Source: Roseateles depolymerans (GTDB lineage: Bacteria > Pseudomonadota > Gammaproteobacteria > Burkholderiales > Burkholderiaceae_C). Taken from it: DNA of 64,000 bases. Position 1 is the stretch's first letter; each line of letters begins with the position of its first letter. Shown here in pieces: positions 1 through 7,652 of this stretch. Made by a program: the position numbers and the translations under genes. The stretch lies in contig QFOD01000023.1 in the NCBI GenBank assembly GCA_003241055.1, forward strand, positions 1 to 64,000, in the 5' to 3' direction. The notes beneath the pieces are model-generated. The model saw only the letters and a list, made by a program, of their open reading frames with translations, had not been told where the DNA came from and made no database searches.

Positions 1-308
1 AGCGCGGCGCGCGAGGCCCCGGCATGGATGAACTCACGCGTGACCACGAGCAGGTCGTCCAGCGGCAGCAAGAGCGTGCGGCGCAGCTCGATGACGATGC
101 CCTCTTGCGCAGGGCTCAGCGTGGTGCTGAGTCTGTTGGGGCGGTGCGAGCGGTCTTGCACGGCATCAGGATCACGGCTGCGCCACTTGCGCACGGTGGC
201 GACGGTGACGTTGAACTGCGCGGCGATCTCGCGCTGCGTGCCGGTGGCCTTTTGGATCTCGGCGCGCACCTTCGGGGTGGTGCGGGCTTGTGGGTGGATG
301 TTGGTCAT
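1..308 (-). CDS. IS481-family transposase, N-terminal part (cut by window edge)
   Basis: Reading the minus strand from the ATG at 308 gives about 102 residues beginning MTNIHPQARTTPKVRAEI, the usual opening of IS481-type transposases. A helix-turn-helix follows around residues 25-50, with the recognition segment VTVATVRKWRSRD. In this family the N-terminal HTH binds the terminal repeats and a DDE catalytic core follows. The core is not in the window, so activity cannot be judged. The frame is open to the window edge, with no frameshift. The start codon lies about 100 bp inside the presumed element end, as is normal for these elements. Confidence 0.75.
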   Translation of the reverse strand, partial: MTNIHPQARTTPKVRAEIQKATGTQREIAAQFNVTVATVRKWRSRDPDAVQDRSHRPNRLSTTLSPAQEGIVIELRRTLLLPLDDLLVVTREFIHAGASRAA

Positions 309-409
309 TGAGGGCGCGTCGCCAGGTCGGTTTGCATCGAAGCAATCACGCCGCGTAGAACATCCCTTGCGCGGAACAACGGCCAGCTGAGAATGGGGAC
401 ATGATCACA
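1..409 (-). mobile_element. IS481-family insertion sequence, right-hand end only
   Basis: The left edge of the window cuts an insertion sequence whose transposase is read leftward from position 308. The element probably ends near 409, because the reverse strand from there begins TGTGATCATGTCCCC, the TGT-type start common to IS481 terminal inverted repeats. Base composition also changes sharply just beyond this point, from GC-rich to AT-richer. The other end and any target-site duplication lie outside the window, so the boundary is an estimate. The family call rests on the transposase N-terminus. Confidence 0.6.
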
Positions 410-481
410 CGAGACCCGACATTTTGGTTCTTTGTGGTAGGCGTTCGCGGCGTATTTTATTTACGAACAATGGGGTTTGAT

Positions 482-1174
482 ATGTGGGGCTCTGGACGCA
501 TGGCATCGGTGGTTTGGATTTTTAAGGCGTCTTTCATTGGAGTTATTGGTATTGTCGCTGGTGGTTGTGCGCCTGGGGTTTCTACATATCTAATGTGGAG
601 GGCAAGCGTTACTCCTCCGGGTGAAGGGCCTGCATCGAGTCAGCCGGCCTTTGTGGATAGCCAAATATCAAAAATGTTATTTGGCGGTCTCTCAATAGAA
701 GTCTTGTCGAGTGGGCGAGTTCAGTTGATCGATCAATTTCTGGTGCTTGGAGTTGTTCCGGTGAATGAGAGGGTGGATGATAACAAGGGGCGTGCGGACT
801 CTTTTAAGATAATAATTAGAATTCGATCGAATGGTGGGGTGGTCGGTTTGGAGAATATATCTGGCGCTGTTGATGTTGAGTCAATGGGTAAATTTCTGCC
901 AGAGCGCGTAGCCGTAATACCGGGGCCCTGTGCTTTGGCAGGCATGGCTTATCCTGCTGGCATGGAGGGGCTTAGGGATATTTTGATGCGCGGGAGAGAT
1001 TCTGAATATTGCTTGCACATGTTTTATGGTGTTCCTGCTCCTTCATCGCGCAAGCGAATGTCGATGCTCGTAGGTGACGTTCGTGAGTTCGGTGCTTCCG
1101 GAGGGGCAAGCTCTAGGCAAGCGTTGAGAATTTACTTTGAACCTGTTGTGTATAGATCTCCAGGTCGAACTTGA
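482..1174 (+). CDS. orphan putative lipoprotein or secreted protein, AT-richer than its surroundings
   Basis: I do not recognise this gene. It encodes about 230 residues. A short basic N-terminus leads to a hydrophobic stretch ending FIGVIGIVAGGC, which looks like a signal peptide with an imperfect lipobox (Ala instead of Leu at -3). This suggests export and perhaps lipidation. The mature part has mixed beta-type segments and two further cysteines (in GPCALAG and SEYCLHM) that could pair. Codon use differs plainly from the neighbours, with many A/T-ending codons such as ATA, AAT and TTT. The IS481 end lies just upstream, so the gene looks acquired. An in-frame ATG at 401 sits inside the IS end and is rejected. 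ATGs at 482 and 500 are both possible. A contact-dependent or type VI immunity lipoprotein is one speculative possibility, with no motif to prove it. Confidence 0.6.
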   Translation: MWGSGRMASVVWIFKASFIGVIGIVAGGCAPGVSTYLMWRASVTPPGEGPASSQPAFVDSQISKMLFGGLSIEVLSSGRVQLIDQFLVLGVVPVNERVDDNKGRADSFKIIIRIRSNGGVVGLENISGAVDVESMGKFLPERVAVIPGPCALAGMAYPAGMEGLRDILMRGRDSEYCLHMFYGVPAPSSRKRMSMLVGDVREFGASGGASSRQALRIYFEPVVYRSPGRT

Positions 1175-1638
1175 TTTTGTTCGGGTGACCTGTAACCCAC
1201 CAGCCGTACCACGGCAATAGAGAAGAATCCGCGTAACCGAGAGGACGCGCGATGCGCAAGAGCAGATGCACAGACGAGTAAGTCATTGGGTTCTTTAAGG
1301 GCGGTTTGCAAAACCTCGTCCATGAGCTGGGCTGCGGCGGCGTGCGGCCCGTGAGGCGCCATCTGTGCAGCCCTCGTGGACCTTTGGTGCATCTTTCGCC
1401 CTGAATTCGGGACTTGCCCGGCCCCGCTGACCAACCTGACTGCTTTGCAGGACTGCCGTCTGCAGCGCATGACGGGCGACGACATCTTGCGGCTGTCATC
1501 GCCGGCCCCCCCCGCCAGACCGCCGCCGTTGTGGGCGACGCGCGCGGGGTCATGTCTTTCGCCTCCCGGCCGAGGTGCCGCTAAGCTCGACCCGCGCGGC
1601 CGTGCCGGCTGCGCGCCGGTGCGTATCGAATCGATCCC
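1175..1638. other. 464-base stretch without a convincing gene
   Basis: Overlapping open frames exist on both strands, but none has a ribosome-binding site, a signal peptide or a recognisable domain. The translated text is low-complexity Arg/Ala/Pro. One minus-strand frame (1132-1485) contains a protein-like segment, EVLQTALKEPNDLLVCASAL, which might be the remnant of a lost gene. Composition rises from AT-richer to GC-rich across the stretch. It sits between the presumed acquired gene and the first ordinary chromosomal gene, so it may hold a junction. I see no terminator or tRNA here. Confidence 0.5.
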
Positions 1639-2664
1639 ATGAGCAGTCTGCCCCCGTCCCTCGCCCCCCTGGATGTCGACCCGCGTCGACTCAGCATGCA
1701 GCCGCTAGGGCTCAGTGGTGCCGCCGAGGCGGTGTACCGCACGCTGCTGAGGCGGCCCGGTCTGGGCACGGCTGCGCTGCAGCAGCTGGTGCAGGGGCTG
1801 GACGAGCCACTGGAGGCGATGCTGGAGGCCTTGCTGCGTCGAGGCCTGGTCCGTCGAGGTGGCGAGGCCATGAACGGCTGGCAGGCCACGGCGCCCGAGG
1901 TGGCCATCGAGTTGCTGCTGATGGAGCGGCAGGCCGAGCTGAACGAGGCCCGCCGGGTGTTGCCGGAACTGCAGGCCGACCTCGCCCGCGACTCGTCGGC
2001 TACGTCGTTGGGTGACGTGCAGATCGTGCCGGCCGACCCCAATGAGCAGTTGCATGCCTATCTGAAGCTGTTCGAGCAGGCCCAGCACAGCATCCTGAGC
2101 TTTGTGCGGCCGCCCTTTCTGCTGGCCGCGCCCGAGCCCATGGAGGCCGCACGCGATGCGGCCCGCAAGCGCGGCGTGCGCATCCGCAGCATCCTGGCGC
2201 CCGAGGTCATGGCCTGGGATGGCTGGCATGCCGCGGCGGCCCAGTCCATTGCCTCCGGCGACGACCTGCGGGTGCTCGACGGCCTGCCGTTCAAGCTGCT
2301 GCTGGTGGATGGCAACGCCGGCATGCTGCCGCTGCACGCGGATGATCCGCAGGGGCCGGTGCTGAGATTGGGCAATACGGCCGTGCTGCAGTCGCTGGTG
2401 CTGCTGTTCGAGCAGCACTGGGCCGAGGCCGTGCCGGCCCTCGAGGCGCAGACCTCGCCTGCCGAGACCGGCGCTGATGGCGATGCCGCGATGCAGGAGC
2501 TGGTGACCGTGCTGGCCGCCGGGGCCAACGACAAGACGGCGGCGCATGCGCTGGGCATCTCGGACCGCACGCTGCAGCGCCGCATGGCCGCACTCATTGC
2601 GCTGCTGCGGGCCAAGTCGCGCTTCCAGGCGGGCTGGCTGGCCGCACGGCTGTTCGACCGCTGA
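1639..2664 (+). CDS. transcriptional regulator with TrmB-like N-terminus and C-terminal LuxR-type HTH
   Basis: The protein has 341 residues. Residues 24-75 (GLSGAAEAVYRTLLRRPGL and onward) resemble a TrmB/MarR-like winged helix. The middle, about 110-260, resembles the PLD-like or sensor part seen in TrmB-type regulators (SILSFVRPPFL, RGVRIRSILAPE). Residues about 280-335 form a terminal HTH (LAAGANDKTAAHALGISDRT) of the LuxR/GerE kind. It is probably a cytoplasmic DNA-binding protein that responds to a ligand or to self-association. No receiver domain is present. It stands alone, about 180 bases before the FG-GAP gene, so its target is unknown. No clear Shine-Dalgarno sequence precedes 1639. 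A second ATG at 1696 lies closer to the conserved part and could be the true start. Confidence 0.7.
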   Translation: MSSLPPSLAPLDVDPRRLSMQPLGLSGAAEAVYRTLLRRPGLGTAALQQLVQGLDEPLEAMLEALLRRGLVRRGGEAMNGWQATAPEVAIELLLMERQAELNEARRVLPELQADLARDSSATSLGDVQIVPADPNEQLHAYLKLFEQAQHSILSFVRPPFLLAAPEPMEAARDAARKRGVRIRSILAPEVMAWDGWHAAAAQSIASGDDLRVLDGLPFKLLLVDGNAGMLPLHADDPQGPVLRLGNTAVLQSLVLLFEQHWAEAVPALEAQTSPAETGADGDAAMQELVTVLAAGANDKTAAHALGISDRTLQRRMAALIALLRAKSRFQAGWLAARLFDR

Positions 2665-2848
2665 CGACCGCAGGCCGGGAGGCCTCCGGGTAATTGCCCC
2701 CCTGAAGTGGGTGGCCGATTTTCGCCATGGCCAAACCTCGCCGAGCGAGGTCGCCGCCGCTGAAGTCCAATGTTTTTAACACCCCTGCCATATTGCCGAA
2801 ACCGGCGCGGGCGGGGTTCCTGTTTCCTTTGGACCGGAGTGGCAAAAC

Positions 2849-4240
2849 ATGCACAAGTGGTTGGGGCAGGGCGCCCATATATGCGCCCGGATGGGAATCG
2901 CCTTGGCGACCCTCGTTTATGGTGCGGGCGCCCAGGCCTGGTCGGCAACGCGTTTGCCGGAAATCACGATTCCAGGTGGCGGCGCACTTTCCGCGCAGGT
3001 TGACCTGAATCGGGATGGTTACAAGGACCTGATCTCGACCGCACCCGGTGAAAACCACCGTGGTGTCGTCGAGGTTCGCTATGGGTCCGCCAAGGGATTC
3101 AAGCAGAAGGCCGATTTCCGCTACGAGGGCGCCATGGACTGGGCGCAGGTGGGCAGCAGCCCGATGGCGCTGGATGTGAATGGCGACGGCTGGCCGGACC
3201 TCATCGTCGGCGCCTACACCTACAGCGGATCCGTTGAATATGCCGGTGCGATCCTGGTGTTCTTCGGTGGCCCGAACGGGTTTTCTCAGACGCCTTCGCA
3301 GATCATCGAAGGGCCGGAGGCCAATAGTTTCTTCGGCTTCACGATGCGCTCGCTGGGTGATTTCAATCACGACGGATTCGCCGATCTGGCGGTTTCGTCG
3401 AATACGGCCGGCGGGACGCAGGGCAAGATCTTCATCTACACCGGCAGCCGTGCCGGTCTGGTGGTCAAGCCGGACTCGACACTGGCCTACCCGATGATGT
3501 CCTGGTGGGACTTCGGCCGCAGCTTTGATGCGGGCGACGCGTCGGGCGACGGCATTGCCGACATCGCCGTGGGGTCGGCAACCTCCGCGGGGGGCGGCCG
3601 TCCGGGCCTGGCATTCATTTACAAGGGCAGCGCCGCCGGTTATTCCAACCGTCCGGACGAAACCCTGGTGGCGCCCGACTATGTGGCCGATACAGATCAA
3701 TATGGCCTGTCGGTGTCGGTGCTGGGTGACGTGGATGGCGACGGGTTTCCGGAGATCGCGGTGAGCGCGCCGAATTACCTGCCCCCGACCAGCTCAGGGG
3801 ATACGGTGAGCCCGGGGCGCATCTTTGTCTATTACGGCTCCGCCGCGGGATTCAATGCCTCCGGCCGCATGCAGATGATCGGTGCGCCCGATGCCGATGG
3901 TTTCGCCTATTTCGGCGAGGTGATGCTCGGCCAGCGCGATTTCAATGGCGACGGTTATGCCGACCTGCTGGTGGGCGCATCGATGCGGCAACGCGGCTTG
4001 ACCGGCACGCTGCCTTTCCCCGGATTCCTGTGGGTTTACACCGGCGGCCCCGGCGGTTTCACCAAGGCGCCCTACAAGCGCAGCGGCGCTGCCGGCAGCG
4101 TGGACGGCATGGGCGCGATATTCGACGCGGCGGATGTCACCGGTGATGGCCAGATGGACATCATCACGGCGAATCCCGCGGCGCCCAGCAACCCCCAGGG
4201 CCTGCTGCGGGTATTCCGCGGCGCCAAGGGCCTGAAGTAA
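2849..4240 (+). CDS. secreted FG-GAP (integrin-alpha-like) beta-propeller protein
   Basis: The protein has 463 residues. It opens with a signal peptide (MHKWLGQGAHICARMGIALA, cleavage probably after AQA near residue 30). The rest is built of seven repeats of about 60 residues. Each carries a calcium-binding DxDxDG-type loop, starting at residues 52, 109, 171, 230, 294, 364 and 429 (for example DVNGDGWPD, DFNHDGFAD, DVDGDGFPE). Seven such loops fit a complete seven-bladed propeller as in integrin alpha chains. FG-GAP proteins act outside the cell or at its surface in adhesion or binding, but no partner is evident. No PEP-CTERM or other sorting tail is present, and the protein ends right after the last blade. 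It stands just upstream of the PEP-CTERM cassette, which suggests a shared surface role. Confidence 0.85.
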   Translation: MHKWLGQGAHICARMGIALATLVYGAGAQAWSATRLPEITIPGGGALSAQVDLNRDGYKDLISTAPGENHRGVVEVRYGSAKGFKQKADFRYEGAMDWAQVGSSPMALDVNGDGWPDLIVGAYTYSGSVEYAGAILVFFGGPNGFSQTPSQIIEGPEANSFFGFTMRSLGDFNHDGFADLAVSSNTAGGTQGKIFIYTGSRAGLVVKPDSTLAYPMMSWWDFGRSFDAGDASGDGIADIAVGSATSAGGGRPGLAFIYKGSAAGYSNRPDETLVAPDYVADTDQYGLSVSVLGDVDGDGFPEIAVSAPNYLPPTSSGDTVSPGRIFVYYGSAAGFNASGRMQMIGAPDADGFAYFGEVMLGQRDFNGDGYADLLVGASMRQRGLTGTLPFPGFLWVYTGGPGGFTKAPYKRSGAAGSVDGMGAIFDAADVTGDGQMDIITANPAAPSNPQGLLRVFRGAKGLK

Positions 4241-4305
4241 GTCACGACCGGCCCGGAGGCTGCGTAGCCGGCCGCCGGGTCTGAATTTTCCGGATAGGAC
4301 TTTCC

Positions 4306-4998
4306 ATGAAGAAACCCATGCAACGTCTGGCGGTGGCCGGACTGGGCCTTGTGCTGTCGGCGTCTGCCGCCTGGGCCGACGCCCCCCTGCTGCAGGAGGG
4401 CTTTGACGGCACTGGCCTGCCCGCGGGCTGGACCGTCGCCAACTTCAGCACCTCGCCGGCCAGCGAGGGCTGGTTCCGCCCCGTCAGCCCGGCCGACACC
4501 TTCGCCGCCGAATCCGGTGCTGCGGAGAGCTACATCGCCAGCAGCGTGTTCACCGGCGCCACCGATGCCGGCGGCAACCCGATGGGCCGCATCGACACCA
4601 TGCTGGCCACGGCCGTGGTATCCATGGCCGAAGCCACGACGCTGACCTTCTCCACCCGCACGGTCAGCGGCAATGCCTATGGCGAGTCGCTGCGCATCGG
4701 GGCCATCGTGGCGGGCTCCTTCGTCGAACTGATGACCATCAACCCGAGCCTGGCAGTGGGCGCCTTCCCGGAGCAGTGGACCACCTACTCCGTGACGCTG
4801 GCGGCCCAGGGCGAAGACATCAGCGGACGCTACTACTTCGAATACGTGGTGCCCGACGCCAGCGTGGCCGGCAACTTCATCGGCCTGGACTCGGTCTCGG
4901 TGACCGTCAGCCCCGTGCCCGAACCGACCGGCGCGCTGCTGATGCTGTCCGGCGGCGCGCTGCTGCTGGCCTGGCGCCGTCGCGCCACCCGCGCCTGA
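4306..4998 (+). CDS. PEP-CTERM sorting domain protein with choice-of-anchor-like domain
   Basis: The protein has 230 residues. It has a Sec signal peptide (MKKPMQRLAVAGLGLVLSAS, cleavage near AWA-DA) and a beta-rich extracellular domain starting LLQEGFDGTGLPAGWTV. That opening resembles choice-of-anchor J/MAM-like domains. The tail is a typical PEP-CTERM signal: PEP at 205-207, a hydrophobic helix, then WRRRATRA. In Gram-negative bacteria such tails are recognised by exosortase (EpsH/XrtA-type), and substrates are usually tied to exopolysaccharide or surface functions. No exosortase gene lies in the window. It is the first gene of a close series with 5025, 5459 and 6954, all secreted, so co-expression is likely. 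The start has a lysine-rich n-region and is unambiguous. Confidence 0.85.
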   Translation: MKKPMQRLAVAGLGLVLSASAAWADAPLLQEGFDGTGLPAGWTVANFSTSPASEGWFRPVSPADTFAAESGAAESYIASSVFTGATDAGGNPMGRIDTMLATAVVSMAEATTLTFSTRTVSGNAYGESLRIGAIVAGSFVELMTINPSLAVGAFPEQWTTYSVTLAAQGEDISGRYYFEYVVPDASVAGNFIGLDSVSVTVSPVPEPTGALLMLSGGALLLAWRRRATRA

Positions 4999-5024
4999 TC
5001 CACCCCATTCCACAGAGATTGCCC

Positions 5025-5438
5025 ATGAAAACCATTGCCCTGTTGCTGGCTGCCCTGGGGGCAGCCTCCGCGGCCCAGGCCTGCGAGCGTTGCAACGAGT
5101 CGTCCGCTGCTGTGGCCGCGGCGCCTGCGCTGACCGTGGTGCGCGATGCCGAAACCGGCGCCCTGCGCGCGCCCACGGCGGCCGAGTCGGCCGTGCTGCT
5201 GGCCAAGGCGCGCGCCGCCTCGGCCAAGACGCTCAGCCGCCCGGTGGTGCGCGCCTACGCATCCGGTGCGCACAGCGCCCGTCTGCCGGCCGAGCTGGCC
5301 AGCTATTCGGTGGCGACCCGCCGCGCCGACGGTTCGCTCGACAACGACTGCGTGCAAGGGGTGGATGCTGCCACGCAGGCCATCCAGCCCGTGGCCACGC
5401 CGGCCCGCCCCCAAGCCATGAAGCGAGACGCCGAATGA
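5025..5438 (+). CDS. small secreted protein of the post-PEP-CTERM type
   Basis: The protein has 137 residues. A signal peptide (MKTIALLLAALGAASAAQA) is followed by a Cys pair (CERC). Next comes the segment VVRDAETGALRAPTAAE, which I recognise as the core of small proteins annotated as post-PEP-CTERM-1 domain proteins. The C-terminal part has SYSVATRRADGSLDNDC, another conserved-looking patch. Function is unknown in the family. The gene begins 26 bases after the PEP-CTERM gene and ends just before the protease start at 5459 (it overlaps the alternative protease start at 5435 by four bases). It could be a chaperone, propeptide-like partner or inhibitor of the neighbouring protease, which is inference from position only. 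The start at 5025 is fixed by the signal peptide; a longer upstream frame is not coding. Confidence 0.7.
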   Translation: MKTIALLLAALGAASAAQACERCNESSAAVAAAPALTVVRDAETGALRAPTAAESAVLLAKARAASAKTLSRPVVRAYASGAHSARLPAELASYSVATRRADGSLDNDCVQGVDAATQAIQPVATPARPQAMKRDAE

Positions 5439-5458
5439 GCCGCCGCACGGAGAACCCC

Positions 5459-6919
5459 ATGCCCATGATCCGCACCGCGCTGTGCCTGGCCGTGCTCGGC
5501 CTGTCGCTCGGGCAGGCCCAGGCGGCCACCATCGAGATCCAGAACCGCGACCGGCCCGGCGTCGGCTTCAACGACCCGACGCCCGCCACCCCGGTGGGCG
5601 GCAACCCGGGCCGCACGCTGGGCGAGCAGCGCATGAACGTCTACCGCTACGTGGCCGGCGTGTGGGAGCGGGCGCTGGACAGCTCCATCAAGATCACCGT
5701 GAGCGCCGGCTGGGAGCCGCTGGACTGCAACGCCACCGGCGCGGTGCTGGGCAGCGCGATGCCCTACAACGTCTGGTACGACTTTCCCGGCGCGCCGGTG
5801 GGCGGCACCTGGTATCCGCAGGCGCTGGCCAACAAGATCAGCGGCCGCAGCCTGACCGACTACTACGGTCAGCAGGACGATGGCAGCGGCTACGGCAACG
5901 TCGACATCAAGACCCAGTTCAACATCAACCTGGGTGCCACCGGCTGCCTGACCGGCACCACCTTCTACCTGGGCCTGGACGGCCAGGCCGGCAATCAGAT
6001 CGACTTCGCGATCACGCTGCTGCATGAGCTGGGCCATGGTCTGGGCTTCTCGCTGCTGACCACCAACGCCTCCACCGGTGCTCGTTTCATGGGCATGCCC
6101 AGCATCTGGGAATCCTTCATGTACGACAGCACGCTGGGCAAGACCTGGCTGGCGATGGAGGACTGGGAGCGCTCCTACTCGGCGGTGAACCCGTTGCAGC
6201 TGGGCTGGACCGGGGCCAACGTGACGACCGCCGTGCCCAGCGTGCTGACCTTCGCGATGCTGCCGGCGCTGCAGGTGAGCGGCTCGGGGGCGGGGGCTGC
6301 GGCCGGGCTCAAGCAGCTGGGCCTGGCGGACTTCGGCCCGGCGCTGACGACCACGCCCATCACGGGCAGCATCGTCCGCATGGCCGATCAGATCAACGGC
6401 ACCGGGCAGGCCTGCGCGCCGCTCAGCAGCGTCAACGCCGCGCTGGTCAGCGGGCGCATCGCGCTGATCGATCGGGGCGGCTGCTCCTTCGTGCAGAAGG
6501 TGAAGAACCTGCAGCTGGCCGGCGCCAAGGCGGTGCTGGTGGCGGACAACGTGGTGGAGCCCATCGCCGGCATGTCGGGCACCGACCCGACGATCACCAT
6601 CCCGTCGGTGCGCATCCTCAAGACCGATGGCGATGCGATCAAGGCCGCGCTGCTGAACCGTGTGCGTGGCAAGCCGGCTCCCGAGCTGCAGGCCTCGCTG
6701 TCGGCCTCGGTGACCGGCCAGTACGCCGGCACCGACTCCGCCGGCCGGCCGCTGCTCTACACGCCAGCCGCGTTCTCGCCGGGGTCGTCCGTGTCGCACT
6801 GGGATACCACGCTGACGCCCAACATGCTGATGGAACCCTTCATGTCGTCCAACCTCACGACAGTGCTGACGGCCCCCAAGGACCTCACGCTGCCCCTGTT
6901 GAAGGACATCGGCTGGTAA
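5459..6919 (+). CDS. secreted zinc metalloprotease-like protein with PA domain
   Basis: The protein has 486 residues from the ATG at 5459, which has GGAGA five bases upstream and opens a clean signal peptide (MPMIRTALCLAVLGLSLGQA). An ATG at 5435 overlaps the previous stop but adds residues ahead of the signal. The zinc motif HELGHGLGF starts at residue 189. The metzincin third ligand position (HExxHxxGxxH) is not His or Asp here, so the third ligand must lie elsewhere, perhaps an acidic residue in the following WESFMYD segment. A PA (protease-associated) domain lies at roughly 300-390 (GRIALIDRGGCSFVQKVKNL), as an insertion in the catalytic region. Bacterial proteins of this layout are predicted secreted endopeptidases. 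It is probably co-transcribed with the small secreted gene before it. Confidence 0.8.
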   Translation: MPMIRTALCLAVLGLSLGQAQAATIEIQNRDRPGVGFNDPTPATPVGGNPGRTLGEQRMNVYRYVAGVWERALDSSIKITVSAGWEPLDCNATGAVLGSAMPYNVWYDFPGAPVGGTWYPQALANKISGRSLTDYYGQQDDGSGYGNVDIKTQFNINLGATGCLTGTTFYLGLDGQAGNQIDFAITLLHELGHGLGFSLLTTNASTGARFMGMPSIWESFMYDSTLGKTWLAMEDWERSYSAVNPLQLGWTGANVTTAVPSVLTFAMLPALQVSGSGAGAAAGLKQLGLADFGPALTTTPITGSIVRMADQINGTGQACAPLSSVNAALVSGRIALIDRGGCSFVQKVKNLQLAGAKAVLVADNVVEPIAGMSGTDPTITIPSVRILKTDGDAIKAALLNRVRGKPAPELQASLSASVTGQYAGTDSAGRPLLYTPAAFSPGSSVSHWDTTLTPNMLMEPFMSSNLTTVLTAPKDLTLPLLKDIGW

Positions 6920-6953
6920 GCCCGGGCCAAATCACCATCTACGGAGCCAACAG

Positions 6954-7625
6954 ATGAAACTTGCACATTTCGCCGGGCGTAGCCTGGCATGCGGCGGCCT
7001 GCTGCTGGGCCTCGGCCTGGCCCATGCCGACATCACCGTGTACGCCGACGCGTCGGCCTTCAACGCGGCCATCACCTCGGCCGGGGTCGAGACCTTCTTC
7101 GGCGTCGCCCAGGATGCGGCCAGCAGCAGCCCAATGTATCGGCGCACCCAGCTCGGCACGATCTACACCTACCAGGCGCAGGCCTCCAGCTCCAGCCTGG
7201 TGGGCGCTGGCACCGAGGACGACAACTGGCTGACCGCCAATGTCGCCACCGACGTGATCACCTTCTCGAACTTCAGCGCGGGCATCACGGCCTTCGGTGG
7301 CAACTTCTTCGGCAGCGACTTCAACGGGCAATACCAGCTGGGCACGGTGACGCTGTCCGTCACCGACGCTAGCGGCGCGACGCTGACCCAGACGCTGGCC
7401 GACGCCACCGAGCTGAGCTTCCTGGGCTTTGTCTCGAACGGAGCCCAGATCGTCTCGGTGAGCCTTTACTCCGACCCGCTGGCGTCCAGCGACTCGCTGT
7501 GGCCCACGGCCCGCCAGCTGGTGTTCGGCCAGGCCATCGCGGCCGTGCCCGAGCCCGCGTCGGCCCTGCTGCTGGCGCTGGGCCTGGGCGGTGTGGGCCT
7601 GCTGTCACGCCGTCGCAAGGCCTGA
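6954..7625 (+). CDS. PEP-CTERM sorting domain protein
   Basis: The protein has 223 residues. It has a signal peptide (MKLAHFAGRSLACGGLLLGL, cleavage near AHA-DI) and a beta-rich domain. The tail carries PEP at 199-201, a Gly/Leu hydrophobic helix and SRRRKA at the end. It belongs to the exosortase-substrate class of surface proteins. The body (FEN-like extracellular fold, many Ser/Thr/Ala) gives no enzymatic motif. It follows the PA-domain protease by 34 bases and closes the cassette, followed directly by a GC hairpin at 7630-7648. It is the second PEP-CTERM protein in 3 kb. The bodies of the two share no obvious similarity beyond the sorting tail. Confidence 0.85.
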   Translation: MKLAHFAGRSLACGGLLLGLGLAHADITVYADASAFNAAITSAGVETFFGVAQDAASSSPMYRRTQLGTIYTYQAQASSSSLVGAGTEDDNWLTANVATDVITFSNFSAGITAFGGNFFGSDFNGQYQLGTVTLSVTDASGATLTQTLADATELSFLGFVSNGAQIVSVSLYSDPLASSDSLWPTARQLVFGQAIAAVPEPASALLLALGLGGVGLLSRRRKA

Positions 7626-7629
7626 CCCC

Positions 7630-7648
7630 GCGGGGCCCCTGGCCCCGC
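7630..7648. terminator. GC hairpin between convergent genes
   Basis: A perfect 8-bp stem, GCGGGGCC (7630-7637) with GGCCCCGC (7641-7648), has a three-base loop. It lies in the 27-base gap between two genes that converge, so it may end transcripts from both sides. No T-run follows on either strand, so intrinsic termination is uncertain. Confidence 0.5.
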
Positions 7649-7652
7649 GCAC

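Noticed and set aside
401..481. Upstream ATG for the AT-richer orphan gene
   Set aside because: This start falls inside the presumed IS481 end and adds residues before the signal peptide; 482 or 500 fits better.
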